Position numbers and translations under genes: made by a program | From: a filamentous cyanobacterium CCP2 | GTDB lineage: Bacteria > Cyanobacteriota > Cyanobacteriia > Elainellales > Elainellaceae | NCBI GenBank assembly: GCA_003003615.1 | Contig: PVWD01000001.1 | Coordinates: 1-64,000 of the forward strand | DNA: 64,000 bases | Direction: 5' to 3' | Part shown: piece after piece, positions 43,115-52,142 of the stretch | Layout: every line of letters starts with the position of its first letter | Position numbering within the stretch: the stretch's first letter is position 1 | Notes under the pieces: model-generated | Told to the model about the DNA's origin: nothing | Databases searched by the model: none | The model's input: the letters and a program-made list of their open reading frames with translations, nothing else

Positions 43115-43486
43115 ATGAACAAAAAGCTTGTAGCGGCTTTATTAACCAGCCCCAGTCTGTTCAGTTCGGTTGTGCTGAATGCAAACACGGTTCATGCTGC
43201 GGCTGTTTCAGTCCAATCCACAACAGCCGGGTCTACACCTATTGAACAGCGGGTCTGTTCTCACGCTCGTTGTGTTTCATCAAGCCAGCTTGCATCTACT
43301 CAAACAGCACCTATTCGAGAAGTCGTTTTTGAGCAAGCGACTATCGTTGCGGCTGCACAACCGACGTACAGTGAGTATCCTATGACCATTGAAGAGAGTA
43401 ATGCAGCGATCGCCTTGTTTGGATGTGATTGTCCCGCTTGTGTCAATGCACTTCGCCAGTTACGCGGACAGGCTCCCTACTTGTAA
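43115..43486 (+). CDS. Small exported Cys-rich protein of unknown function
   Basis: A 123-residue protein with a signal peptide (MNKKLVAALL to VHAAAV) and a short mature chain. C48 and C53 lie in RVCSHARC and a C-terminal GCDCPACVNALRQLRG carries three cysteines, suggesting metal or thiol chemistry in the periplasm. GAGGAG about 8 bp before ATG supports the start. It is divergent from the APC-type ATPase under an operator and followed by a VKOR-thioredoxin gene that could oxidise its cysteines. Confidence 0.65.
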   Translation: MNKKLVAALLTSPSLFSSVVLNANTVHAAAVSVQSTTAGSTPIEQRVCSHARCVSSSQLASTQTAPIREVVFEQATIVAAAQPTYSEYPMTIEESNAAIALFGCDCPACVNALRQLRGQAPYL

Positions 43487-43542
43487 ATTTGTTATCAAAA
43501 AACATTCCACACATGGTCGTAACGGTTTAGGCAGATACCAGT

Positions 43543-44559
43543 GTGCCCACTATGATGCAGAAAGCGCATAATCGCTCCCCCCTGCTCAGCTCTTACTTTG
43601 TTTACTTACTTTTTCCCCATATGAGACGTAAACGTTCTACCCCCTGGATTCATCGCTGGTCACGTCCGTTGATGGCAGGAATTGCGTCGATTGGAGCAGT
43701 GGTGACTGCTTATCTGACCATTGCTAAATTGACCGGAAATTCAACGGCTTGCCCCACTGGAGGCTGCGATATTGTACTTTCCAGCCCCTACGCTACTGTG
43801 TTTGGACTGCCCCTAGCTTTATTTGGCTTTCTTGCTTATGTCAGCATGGTCATTTTTGCGATCGCTCCCCTCCTCGTGCGATCGCCAGAGCAGAAGCAAT
43901 TTCGGGAGAAACTAGACACAGGGACTGGGCTGCTGCTATTCATGGGCGCAACTGCCATGATGATCTTCAGTGGCTATCTAATGTATCTACTCACGGCTGA
44001 AATTAAAGCAGTTTGTGTTTACTGTGTCGGGTCAGCCATTCTATCTACCAGTCTGTTTGTGTTAGCCATCATTGGACGCGATTGGCAGGAAGTCGGGCAA
44101 CTCTTCTTCACAGGCATTATTGTGGCGGTTGTCGTGTTGGTCGGGACGCTAGGAGTATATGCCAACATTAACAATCCATCTCTAGCAGAACAGTCTGCCT
44201 CAGAAACAGCAGGTCCACCGATTACAACAACTTCGGGAGAGGCAGAATTAGCGTTGGCAACACATTTACAGCAGATTGGAGCCAAGATGTATGGAGCCTT
44301 CTGGTGTCCTCACTGTCATGATCAGAAACAGCTTTTTGGTCAAGAGGCATTTAGCAAAATTGATTACGTTGAATGTTCTCCAAATGGTCAAGGAAGCCCC
44401 CCAGCAACAGCCTGTATAGAACGAGGCATCCAAGGATACCCAACCTGGGAAATCAAGGGGCAGTTGCTTCAGTCTGGAACTCAATCGTTAGAAGCATTAG
44501 CAAATGCATCAGAATATTCCGGTCCTCGCAACTTCAGCAACACTCTACCTGGTTTATAA
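43543..44559 (+). CDS. VKOR-thioredoxin fusion (thiol oxidase)
   Basis: VKOR domain (~40-215) with CPTGGCDIVLSSPYATVFGLPLALFG loop cysteines and the CVYC active site (VCVYCVGSAI) in a membrane bundle, then a periplasmic thioredoxin-like domain with CPHC (GAFWCPHCHDQK) and GYPTWEIKG (cis-Pro region). This fusion is the cyanobacterial disulfide-forming enzyme. The long frame opens at GTG 43,543; ATG 43,552 or, more like homologues, ATG 43,621 (MRRKRSTPWIHRW) are better starts. Confidence 0.9.
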   Translation: MPTMMQKAHNRSPLLSSYFVYLLFPHMRRKRSTPWIHRWSRPLMAGIASIGAVVTAYLTIAKLTGNSTACPTGGCDIVLSSPYATVFGLPLALFGFLAYVSMVIFAIAPLLVRSPEQKQFREKLDTGTGLLLFMGATAMMIFSGYLMYLLTAEIKAVCVYCVGSAILSTSLFVLAIIGRDWQEVGQLFFTGIIVAVVVLVGTLGVYANINNPSLAEQSASETAGPPITTTSGEAELALATHLQQIGAKMYGAFWCPHCHDQKQLFGQEAFSKIDYVECSPNGQGSPPATACIERGIQGYPTWEIKGQLLQSGTQSLEALANASEYSGPRNFSNTLPGL

Positions 44560-44641
44560 CCGTGTGACCAGTATCAATGCAGCGTGATGTAGCGCAAGAC
44601 ATTGAACAGCAATACAACCAATCAATTCACTGCACAGAGTA

Positions 44642-45403
44642 ATGACGACAAAACCACTCCGACTCACTCAATCAGTTTCTATTTCAGACTTGTTAGACAC
44701 TTTGTTAGTTGCACTTTGGGGAGTTTTGTTGTTCAAATACTGGTTGACTGGAGAATTGAGGTTGCTCGTTCATCCCAGGTATTTCTGGATTATTATCTCT
44801 GCTGGTGTCTTTTTGTTGCTGGTTGCTGGCTGCAAAGTTGCAGGATTTCGACGAAAACATCCTATCGCTAAAGCGCAACATTTTACTTACTTTCCATCAA
44901 ATTTATCGAGTGGACTACTGATACTAGTTGCAATTCTGGGATTGATAACTTCTCCACAAATACTCAATAGCCAAGTTGCAATGCAGGAGGGCATTACTGA
45001 TTTATCAATTTCAACAAGGGTTCAGACGCAAGCATTTCATGGCTCAACGCGAAGTGAAGAGAAATCGCTTTTGGATTGGGCAAAAACACTTGCTGTTTAC
45101 CCCGAACCGAGCGCCTACGTTGGGCAGAAAGCGAACGTTTTAGGATTCGTGGTTCATCCCTCTGACTTGCCAGAACAATACTTCATCATCACTCGATTTG
45201 TGATTGGTCATTGTGCCCTGGATGCTTACCCGGTTGGTTTGCTGGTTCAACTAACCCAAAACCGCCAAGCCTATTCACCAGATTCTTGGTTAGAGGTTGA
45301 GGGGCAAATGATCACAGTTGATGTGAAAGGTAAAAGCCAACTTGCTATTGAGGCAAAGTCGCTAAAACCTGTTCCAAAACCTAAAGACCCTTATGAATAC
45401 TAA
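44642..45403 (+). CDS. TIGR03943-family (DUF1980, YcgQ-like) membrane protein
   Basis: A 253-residue protein with three or four N-terminal membrane segments and a soluble C-terminal domain containing VGQKANVLGFVVHPSDLPEQYFIITRFVIGHCALDA, the family hallmark. YcgQ-like proteins are usually paired with a YcgR permease and zinc regulators; no permease is adjacent here. It probably takes part in metal handling, and the neighbouring VKOR and MerC-like genes agree. Confidence 0.8.
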   Translation: MTTKPLRLTQSVSISDLLDTLLVALWGVLLFKYWLTGELRLLVHPRYFWIIISAGVFLLLVAGCKVAGFRRKHPIAKAQHFTYFPSNLSSGLLILVAILGLITSPQILNSQVAMQEGITDLSISTRVQTQAFHGSTRSEEKSLLDWAKTLAVYPEPSAYVGQKANVLGFVVHPSDLPEQYFIITRFVIGHCALDAYPVGLLVQLTQNRQAYSPDSWLEVEGQMITVDVKGKSQLAIEAKSLKPVPKPKDPYEY

Positions 45404-45452
45404 GAACCTGAGGAAAACTTCACTGAGAAATAAAGCTAATTCGGCTCTTTAA

Positions 45453-45905
45453 CAACTGCTATCTAGTCCATATAAAGTTTACGATCAGTGTTCAATCAAC
45501 AAGCCAGATTACCAAAATAAAGTTCAAAAAAGATTAGATCAGGCAGCTATTGTATTCTCTGGACTTTGTACAACCCATTGCTTGCTGGCTCCCGTCTTAT
45601 TCATCATCTTTCCAGTTTTAGGAACAACATTTATTACAGGCGAGAAGTTTCATCAAATTTTATTGTGGTTTGTCTTGCCAGTTAGCTTATTGGCTCTATT
45701 GTTGGGGTATTTCCGGCGTAGAGATAGAGTGGCGTTCTTGCTGGGAGTGGTAGGTTTAAGCCAGATCGTCGTTGCGGCAATTTTGGGAAATGGGTTCTTT
45801 AGTGAATTTAGCGATGTAATTGTAACCCCCTTGGGTAGTTTGATTTTAATTGCTGGACATATCCGAAATTACCAACTGTGTCGCTGTGATGAATGCAAGG
45901 CATAA
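45453..45905 (+). pseudogene. merC: MerC-like mercury transporter without a usable start codon
   Basis: The frame is open from 45,453. It reads VQKRLDQAAIVFSGLCTTHCLLAPVLF near its start, i.e. the MerC signature with paired cysteines in LCTTHC, followed by membrane helices and a C-terminal CRCDECKA. No in-frame ATG or GTG precedes the signature; the first usable codon, TTG at 45,582, would remove the LCTTHC motif. Either a rare start codon is used (for example ATT 45,549) or the start was lost by mutation. Family membership is clear; activity is doubtful. Confidence 0.65.
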
Positions 45906-45921
45906 CGGGTGATGAATAATT

Positions 45922-46506
45922 TTAGGATGAGTATTGATTGAAAACTTCAGCATCTCCTTGTTGATCAAAAGAGAATACTGTAAAGGGTTCTTGAGTATCT
46001 CCTGCTTCCATGCCAGGTGAACCAACAGGCATTCCAGGTACAGCCAGACCAATGGCATTTGATTCTTGAGATAGAAATCGTTTAATGTCCGCTGCGGGGA
46101 CATGTCCTTCAATTACAGTGCCATTGATGAGGGCAGTGTGACAGGATGCTAAACCATTAGGTACGTTGTGTTCCTGTTTCACTGCATCCATATTGGTTTC
46201 CTGGACGACAGATACCTGGAATCCGTTCGATCGCAAATGTTCCACCCACGCCCCACAGCACCCACAACTTGGATCACGGTACACTGTGGCTTCTAACGTC
46301 TCTGGAGGAGAAGCTTGAGCTATAGTTTGAATGGTTGTCAGTGCCTCAGAACTTTGTGAGGTGGAGTGGACAGCGTTATCTGCGCTGGCGATCGGTTCTC
46401 TCAAGAATGCGATCGCTCCAACAGTCGCAATCACAATTCCAACTACGACAGAACTTATAATGACAGGACGATACAGCTTGTGTTTTGATGACATTTCCAA
46501 CCTCAT
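45922..46506 (-). CDS. DUF411-family exported metal-binding protein
   Basis: A 194-residue protein with an N-terminal membrane/signal segment (VVGIVIATVGAIAF) and the DUF411 domain: YRDPSCGCCGAWVEHL, NGLASCHTALINGTVIEGHVPAADI and VPGMPVGSPGMEAG. Cysteines and methionines suggest copper or other soft metal binding. It lies 38 bp after the ZiaA-like ATPase on the same strand and is probably co-transcribed. Confidence 0.85.
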   Translation of the reverse strand: MRLEMSSKHKLYRPVIISSVVVGIVIATVGAIAFLREPIASADNAVHSTSQSSEALTTIQTIAQASPPETLEATVYRDPSCGCCGAWVEHLRSNGFQVSVVQETNMDAVKQEHNVPNGLASCHTALINGTVIEGHVPAADIKRFLSQESNAIGLAVPGMPVGSPGMEAGDTQEPFTVFSFDQQGDAEVFNQYSS

Positions 46507-46543
46507 TAATGAACATTAAGAGTAGATGTTTTAGGCAAGACCC

Positions 46544-48940
46544 CTACTTCAGTACTCGTGTCGCATTGAGAATTGCTAGTAGTGCCACACCAACATCTGC
46601 AAACACAGCTTCCCAAAGGGTTGCCACACCCAGTGTACCAAGGATAATGAATAGTCCCTTTACTGCCATTGCTAAGACAATATTTTGCACCACGATCTTG
46701 CGGGTTTTTCTGGCAACTTGAATGGCTTCCGCTACCTTGGAGGGAGCATCCGTCATAATGACTACATCGGCGGTTTCAATGGCGGCATCAGAAACCAACC
46801 CACCCATTGCCATGCCCACGTCGGCTCTGGCGATCACGGGTGCATCATTGATGCCATCTCCCACAAATATGACTTTGCCCTTCTGCGATCGCCTCAACAA
46901 TTGCTCAATGGCATCGACTTTGTCTTCGGGTAGCAGTTCCGCCTTGTAGCCGTCTAAACCTAAACGACGAGCAACCCCTTGCGCCACGACTTCGTTATCG
47001 CCGGTTAGCATCACTGTTTGCTCAACGCCGACCTGTTTTAGATCTCGAATCGCCTGAGCGGCATCTTCTTTAACTTTATCAGCAATTAGAATGTAACCTG
47101 CATAGCGTTGATCGACCGCCAGATGCACAACAGTTCCTTCTACATTGCAAGTGTTGTGATCAATGTTTTCTCGATGCAGGAGGCGATCGTTTCCGGCAAT
47201 GACCACTTGATTCTGCACGACTGCCCGAATGCCATGTCCCGCAATCTCTTCGTAGTCAGTTACCTCTGCATCATTGATGGATTGACCATAGGCTTCTCGA
47301 ATCGACTGGGCAACGGGATGACTGGAGTGAGATTCGGCTTTGGCTGCCAGGGTCAGCAATTCTGACTTTGAAAAGCCATTTTTAGTGACGACCTCTGTAA
47401 CTTTAAAGACTCCATGAGTTAACGTTCCGGTTTTATCAAAAACAACGGTTTTAACTGCCGTCAGGGCATCGAGAAAGGTAGAACCTTTGACGAGAATGCC
47501 TCGCTTTGCGGCTCCACCCACACCACCAAAATAACCCAATGGAATGCTAATCACTAACCCACACGGGCAGGAAATCACGAGCAACACAAGCGCACGGTAA
47601 ACCCATTCTGCGTGAGTTGCACCAGGAAGGAATAAGGGAGGAAGAAGTGCAACCAATAGGGATAGCACAACGACAATTGGCGTGTAGTAACGGGCAAACC
47701 GGGTGATGAATTTCTCGGTTGCGGCTTTTTTACTGGTGGCGTTTTCAACCAGATCAAGAATTTTGGCGATCGAAGATTCTCCAAACCGTTTTGTGACTCG
47801 AATCGTCAGCACACCGGACTGGTTAATCATGCCTGCGAGAATTGTGTCTCCGGATTTGACTGTGCGAGGAACCGACTCTCCAGTCAGGGCTGAAGTATCG
47901 ACTTGGGAGTTCCCTTCTAAAATTTCGCCATCCAGCGGGACTTTTTCCCCCGGTTTCACCAAGATGATGTCACCGACGTTTACTGCTTCGGGGGAAACCT
48001 GTTTAACCGTACCATTTAGTTTGAGATTGGCGGTATCGGGACGCACTTCCAACAGAGCTTTAATCGAACGGCGCGATCGCCCCACAGAATATTCCTGAAA
48101 AAGTTCTCCGACCCGATAGAACAGCATGACAGCGACGGCTTCAGGCAGTTGGTGAATGGCGATCGCCCCCACTGTTGCAATGGTCATCAAAAAATTTTCG
48201 TCTAGCCATTGCCCTCTGAGAATGTTGCGCCCCGCCGCTTTTAGAACCGTCCAGCCACTTAATAGGTAGGCAGGGATGAAGACCGCATATTCACCTACAC
48301 TGTACGGCGTGTTATGCAGAGGTTCCTCAAAAATTATTCCTCCTGCTAAAAGAGCGACAACCAAAAGCACCGGAGCGATTTCTCTTTTAAGATTAAATTC
48401 ACCAGAGCTGTGCGTATGTCCGTGATCAGTGTCCTGATCGGGATCAGAGCCGTGCAATTCTGTAGCTTGCTTTGGCGTAGGCGTGATGACGGTGTAACCT
48501 AGAGCCGTGATGTGCTCCTGAAGGGTTCTTTCATTGACCTGCTGAGGATCGTAGTCAACTCGCACCTTACCCGTACTAAAGTTGACAGTTGCTTCTGTAA
48601 CCCCAGCTAATTTCTCCAAAGATATCGAAATTTTATCGACGCAGGAAGGACAATCCATACCGCCGACCATGATATCCATCGTTTGCTTTGATGCGGGTTG
48701 TTCAATGGCTACGGTATATCCCAAACTCACGACTCGGTTTTTGATGTCTGCTTCTGTGATCTGTTGTGGGTTGTAGGAGATGGTCAGACGTTCTGTTACA
48801 GCACTGACCGACACTTCAGCCACACCTGCTAGGCGTTCCAAAGCTGTTTCAATTTTCGCCGCGCAGCTTGCACAGTCCATGCCACTGACCTGCATTTGCT
48901 GAGTTTTGAGCGATGGCGTTTGAGTCATATGGATTGCCAA
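46544..48940 (-). CDS. ziaA: ZiaA-like zinc/cadmium-exporting P1B ATPase
   Basis: A 798-residue pump with two HMA domains (GMDCASC, C23/C26; GMDCPSC, C97/C100), a His/Asp linker (163-177, DHGHTH), TGESVP, CPC in VISCPCGLVIS, DKTGT, SSHPVAQSI, TGDN and GDGINDAP. The divergent ZiaR-type repressor and operator match the Synechocystis ziaR/ziaA arrangement for Zn export. The listed frame opens at TTG 48,940; ATG at 48,928 (MTQTPSL) is the more likely start. Confidence 0.9.
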   Translation of the reverse strand: MAIHMTQTPSLKTQQMQVSGMDCASCAAKIETALERLAGVAEVSVSAVTERLTISYNPQQITEADIKNRVVSLGYTVAIEQPASKQTMDIMVGGMDCPSCVDKISISLEKLAGVTEATVNFSTGKVRVDYDPQQVNERTLQEHITALGYTVITPTPKQATELHGSDPDQDTDHGHTHSSGEFNLKREIAPVLLVVALLAGGIIFEEPLHNTPYSVGEYAVFIPAYLLSGWTVLKAAGRNILRGQWLDENFLMTIATVGAIAIHQLPEAVAVMLFYRVGELFQEYSVGRSRRSIKALLEVRPDTANLKLNGTVKQVSPEAVNVGDIILVKPGEKVPLDGEILEGNSQVDTSALTGESVPRTVKSGDTILAGMINQSGVLTIRVTKRFGESSIAKILDLVENATSKKAATEKFITRFARYYTPIVVVLSLLVALLPPLFLPGATHAEWVYRALVLLVISCPCGLVISIPLGYFGGVGGAAKRGILVKGSTFLDALTAVKTVVFDKTGTLTHGVFKVTEVVTKNGFSKSELLTLAAKAESHSSHPVAQSIREAYGQSINDAEVTDYEEIAGHGIRAVVQNQVVIAGNDRLLHRENIDHNTCNVEGTVVHLAVDQRYAGYILIADKVKEDAAQAIRDLKQVGVEQTVMLTGDNEVVAQGVARRLGLDGYKAELLPEDKVDAIEQLLRRSQKGKVIFVGDGINDAPVIARADVGMAMGGLVSDAAIETADVVIMTDAPSKVAEAIQVARKTRKIVVQNIVLAMAVKGLFIILGTLGVATLWEAVFADVGVALLAILNATRVLK

Positions 48941-48979
48941 AAACTGGAATGTTTTCCAAATTGTAGATCAATTTCAACA

Positions 48980-49005
48980 AATATATGAAAGATTATTCAG
49001 ATATA
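48980..49005. promoter_or_regulatory. ziaR/ziaA operator-promoter region
   Basis: ATATATGAA and TTCAGATATA face each other across AGATTA (48,980-49,005), an SmtB/ZiaR-type inverted repeat in the 130-bp divergent region between ziaA and ziaR. The sequence differs from the CATATCAGTA operators of the CmtR-like protein. Confidence 0.6.
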
Positions 49006-49071
49006 AAACTGTTTTCAGTTTCGCCTTTATAATGAGGGCGAAGGTGATCTTATTCATAGAAGGTCTATTGA

Positions 49072-49473
49072 ATGACTCAACCCATTCAAGCCGCAGAATT
49101 TACTTCGGATCTTGGGTCTGCGCCACAGTGCGAACAGCATTGCCCGATCCATCTTGACCAGATCCGGCAGTTGCAGCCAGAAATGCTGCCTTTGGAGCGG
49201 GCACAGCAAATGGCAGAGTTTTTTGGCACCTTAGCCGACCCTACCCGATTGCGCTTACTCTCAGTCTTGGCAACGCAGGAGCTATGCGTCTGTGATTTAG
49301 CTATTGCGCTGAAAATGAGTGAATCTGCGGTGTCTCATCAGCTTCGCGTTCTGCGATCGCAGCGTCTTGTGAAATATCGAAAAGAAGGACGCAATGTTCA
49401 TTACAGCCTTGCCGATAACCATGTGATTAATCTATATCGAGAGGTGGCAGAGCATCTCGATGAAACGGATTAA
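49072..49473 (+). CDS. ziaR: ZiaR/SmtB-type zinc-sensing repressor
   Basis: A 133-residue ArsR-family repressor. N-terminal C20 and C24 (CEQHCPIH), alpha-3 ELCVCDLA (C72, C74), recognition helix [14 protein letters not shown], and alpha-5 D115-x-H117-x10-H128-x2-E131, exactly the SmtB/ZiaR zinc site spacing. It should repress the divergent ATPase and itself until Zn(II) (or Cd) binds. Confidence 0.92.
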   Translation: MTQPIQAAEFTSDLGSAPQCEQHCPIHLDQIRQLQPEMLPLERAQQMAEFFGTLADPTRLRLLSVLATQELCVCDLAIALKMSESAVSHQLRVLRSQRLVKYRKEGRNVHYSLADNHVINLYREVAEHLDETD

Positions 49474-49568
49474 CGAAAATATGATTTTTCTGCTTGAGGG
49501 AGCTTGTTCGATGGTGCTGACCTCTCTAGGCTTGGGCTAATTCTTTCGATGGCGAGGCACAGCAGGAT

Positions 49569-50300
49569 ATGAATGAGTTCTTAATTGTGCTGGCATTTAC
49601 GGCATTACCTGCACTGGGCAATTTTGCGGGTGGGATACTTGCAGAATTTATCACTGCATCCGATCGTGCCCTCAGTCTGGCACTTCATGCTGCCACAGGA
49701 GTTGTAATTGCCGTCATCTCTTTGGAGCTGATTCCACAGTCCCTCCAGGTGGATGCACCGTTAATGACCGTCTTTTCATTTGTGGCAGGTGGGCTTTTCT
49801 TTGTTGCAATTGATCAAGTCACACAACTGGTTAAAACTCGGTTTGGCAGTGGTGATGTTAATGTTGGACCCTGGATGATTTTTTTAGGGGTGGCGATCGA
49901 CCTGTTTACCGATGGGGTGATGATTGGAACAGGTTCAACGATCGCCACTGAGCTAGGATTACTGCTTGCGTTAGGTCAGATTCCAGCGGATGTACCAGAA
50001 GGACTGGCTACCATTATTGCCTTTAAGCGACAGGGCGTTCCCCGCCGTAAACGGTTTCAAATTGCGGCTGCTTTTGTGATTCCTATTTTTGTAGGAGCAA
50101 CGATCGGCTACTGGTTGATGCGTGGACAATCTGAGTTAGTCAAAATGGCTCTATTGACCTTCACGGCTGGAATCCTCACGACCCTGGTTGTGGAGGAAAT
50201 TATCCCAGAAGCCCATCAAGACGGTGAAGCCCGGTTTGCAACGCTGCTCTTTTTAGGTGGTTTTGCGCTGTTTGGGTTATTGTCAGCGTTTCTGGGGTAA
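49569..50300 (+). CDS. ZIP-like metal transporter with altered site residues
   Basis: A 243-residue membrane protein of ZIP length. TM4 reads AIDLFTDGVMIGTG where typical ZIPs have HNFPDGLAVG, and TM5 reads ADVPEGLATI, so the usual His ligands are replaced by Asp or missing. It follows ziaR in the same direction. Because of the altered site it may carry another ion or have lost transport activity. Confidence 0.75.
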   Translation: MNEFLIVLAFTALPALGNFAGGILAEFITASDRALSLALHAATGVVIAVISLELIPQSLQVDAPLMTVFSFVAGGLFFVAIDQVTQLVKTRFGSGDVNVGPWMIFLGVAIDLFTDGVMIGTGSTIATELGLLLALGQIPADVPEGLATIIAFKRQGVPRRKRFQIAAAFVIPIFVGATIGYWLMRGQSELVKMALLTFTAGILTTLVVEEIIPEAHQDGEARFATLLFLGGFALFGLLSAFLG

Positions 50301-50361
50301 CTCAGTCTTGAATGTTAGAGAGCAATAATAGTTCAGCACGCTATAGCTTGAACTACTGCAT

Positions 50362-50691
50362 ATGCACATGCTCAATTCACTACTTTTGTTTGTTCTGTCG
50401 GGTCTCTTTGAAATCGGAGGTGGCTATTTAGTCTGGCTGTGGTTGCGTGAAGGTAAGAGCCTTTGGCTAGTGCTATGTGGGGCTGTTTTGCTCACAACTT
50501 ATGGTTTTGTTGCCACCCTTCAACCCGCAAACTTTGGTCGTGCTTATGCCGCTTACGGCGGAGTTTTCATTATCCTTTCCATTCTTTGGGGATGGAAAAT
50601 TGACAACGTTACACCTGATCGCTTGGATTGGATAGGAACCGCGATCGTCCTAGTGGGTGTTCTAGTGATGATGTACGCTCCCAGAGCGTAG
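50362..50691 (+). CDS. ynfA: YnfA-family (UPF0060) membrane protein
   Basis: A 109-residue protein with four membrane helices. [37 protein letters not shown] and [19 protein letters not shown] are the family signatures. It is a small drug/metabolite-type transporter of unproven substrate. It stands 61 bp after the ZIP-like gene. Confidence 0.92.
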   Translation: MHMLNSLLLFVLSGLFEIGGGYLVWLWLREGKSLWLVLCGAVLLTTYGFVATLQPANFGRAYAAYGGVFIILSILWGWKIDNVTPDRLDWIGTAIVLVGVLVMMYAPRA

Positions 50692-51053
50692 CTTAGTGTT
50701 TACTGATACAAATTTGGAACTCGATTTTTATCCTTCTACCTCAAGGCTATAGAGAAAAAATGAGGTTCTTGTGAAGCAGCAGTTTGTGTGGGGTATCTCT
50801 AAATTTACTGAGTATTTATTCTTATTTTAGATCTTTTCTATCAGGACGTAAGCAGTCAAGGCAGCCTCCTTACAAAATCGAGTGAATCTTAATGCTTAAT
50901 CAAGAGATAGAGGTAGCCCGTCTAATTAATTGCTATAAGTTTCGTGAAGTCTGAGCATCTGCTAGCCCACCTCGCTTACAAACTTTAACGGCTAAAGCCA
51001 ATCAAAGTGCGCTAATTTGTGGAATTATGAAAGAAATATGAAAAGAAGGAATT
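50692..51053 (+). other. Gap before the multicopper oxidase operon
   Basis: The 362-bp gap holds no gene. It should contain the promoter of the oxidase-ZIP-Rieske operon. AGAAGGA at about 51,042 is the ribosome site. No operator-like repeat was recognised. Confidence 0.5.
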
Positions 51054-52142
51054 ATGGATTTGAGCCTAAAACGGCGATCGCTCATTGGTGGTGTTGTATT
51101 GGGTGTTGGGGCATTACTGGGTAAGCTTCTGCCCAACAGTGTTTTTGCCCAAACTCTTGCGTCTGCGGACACTAGTACACCTTCAGGTCATTCTGTGCCA
51201 GTGCATGGAGGCAGTATGACGATGGGAGACGTAGACAATGCTCGCAATGGCTTTGATCCACAAGCGATCCTGACGGATTGGGATACAGGCAAGGCATCCC
51301 AATTACCCAACGGTCAAACGCTACGGGAGTTTGAAATCTCGGTTGCAGAACAGGAAGTTGAGATTGCCCCTGGAGTGGTTTATCCTGCCTGGACGTATAA
51401 TGGGCGCGTTCCGGGTCCAACGCTGCGAGTGACAGAAGGTGATCGTGTTCGGATTCGCTTCAAAAATCCAGGTGTTCATCCACACACGCTTCATTTTCAC
51501 GGCATCCACTCAGCGCGGCAAGACGGTATTCCTGGTACGCTCGAAGCATTTCCGGAACAGGAAGTAGTGTATGAGTTTGATGCTAAACCCTTTGGTTGTC
51601 ACCTCTATCACTGTCACTCTGCACCGTTTAAACGACACCTGCACAAAGGACTCTACGGCGCGTTTATTATCGACCCTGATCCTCAACGACATCCTGATCA
51701 ACCAGAACAAGCTCAGTCCCGGTTACTCGGCACTCCGCAGAATGCCGGGTGGCAAGAGTTTCTGATGGTGATGAATGCGTTTGACACCAATTTTGATGAC
51801 GAAAACGAATTCTACGCTATTAATACGATTCCGCATGAGTTTATGAAACGCCCGATTCGGATCGAGCGCGATCGCCCAGTCCGAGTGTATTTGATCAATG
51901 TCACTGAGTTTGACCCGATCAACTCTTTTCATCTCCACGGAAACTTTTTTGATTACTACGACCACGGCACCACATTAATACCGACGCTACGAACGGTTGA
52001 TACGGTCATGCAATGTCAAGCCCAGCGAGGCATTTTGGAATTTACGTTTCAAGAGCATGAACCGGGTATTTATATGTTCCATGCCCACCAGTCCGAATTC
52101 TTGGAACTGGGCTGGATGAGTGCGTTTGAGGTGGTGGCATGA
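51054..52142 (+). CDS. Two-domain multicopper oxidase, Tat-exported
   Basis: A 362-residue protein with a twin-arginine signal (LKRRSLIGG). Copper ligands appear as HPHTLHFHG (~141-150), HLYHCHSAPFKRH (~182-195, with the type 1 Cys), FHLHGN (~290) and FHAHQSEFLELGWM (~341-354), where the usual HCH is HAH. Length fits two-domain laccase/nitrite-reductase-type enzymes. It overlaps the ZIP gene by 4 bp. Fe(II), Mn(II) or Cu(I) are possible substrates. Confidence 0.85.
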   Translation: MDLSLKRRSLIGGVVLGVGALLGKLLPNSVFAQTLASADTSTPSGHSVPVHGGSMTMGDVDNARNGFDPQAILTDWDTGKASQLPNGQTLREFEISVAEQEVEIAPGVVYPAWTYNGRVPGPTLRVTEGDRVRIRFKNPGVHPHTLHFHGIHSARQDGIPGTLEAFPEQEVVYEFDAKPFGCHLYHCHSAPFKRHLHKGLYGAFIIDPDPQRHPDQPEQAQSRLLGTPQNAGWQEFLMVMNAFDTNFDDENEFYAINTIPHEFMKRPIRIERDRPVRVYLINVTEFDPINSFHLHGNFFDYYDHGTTLIPTLRTVDTVMQCQAQRGILEFTFQEHEPGIYMFHAHQSEFLELGWMSAFEVVA

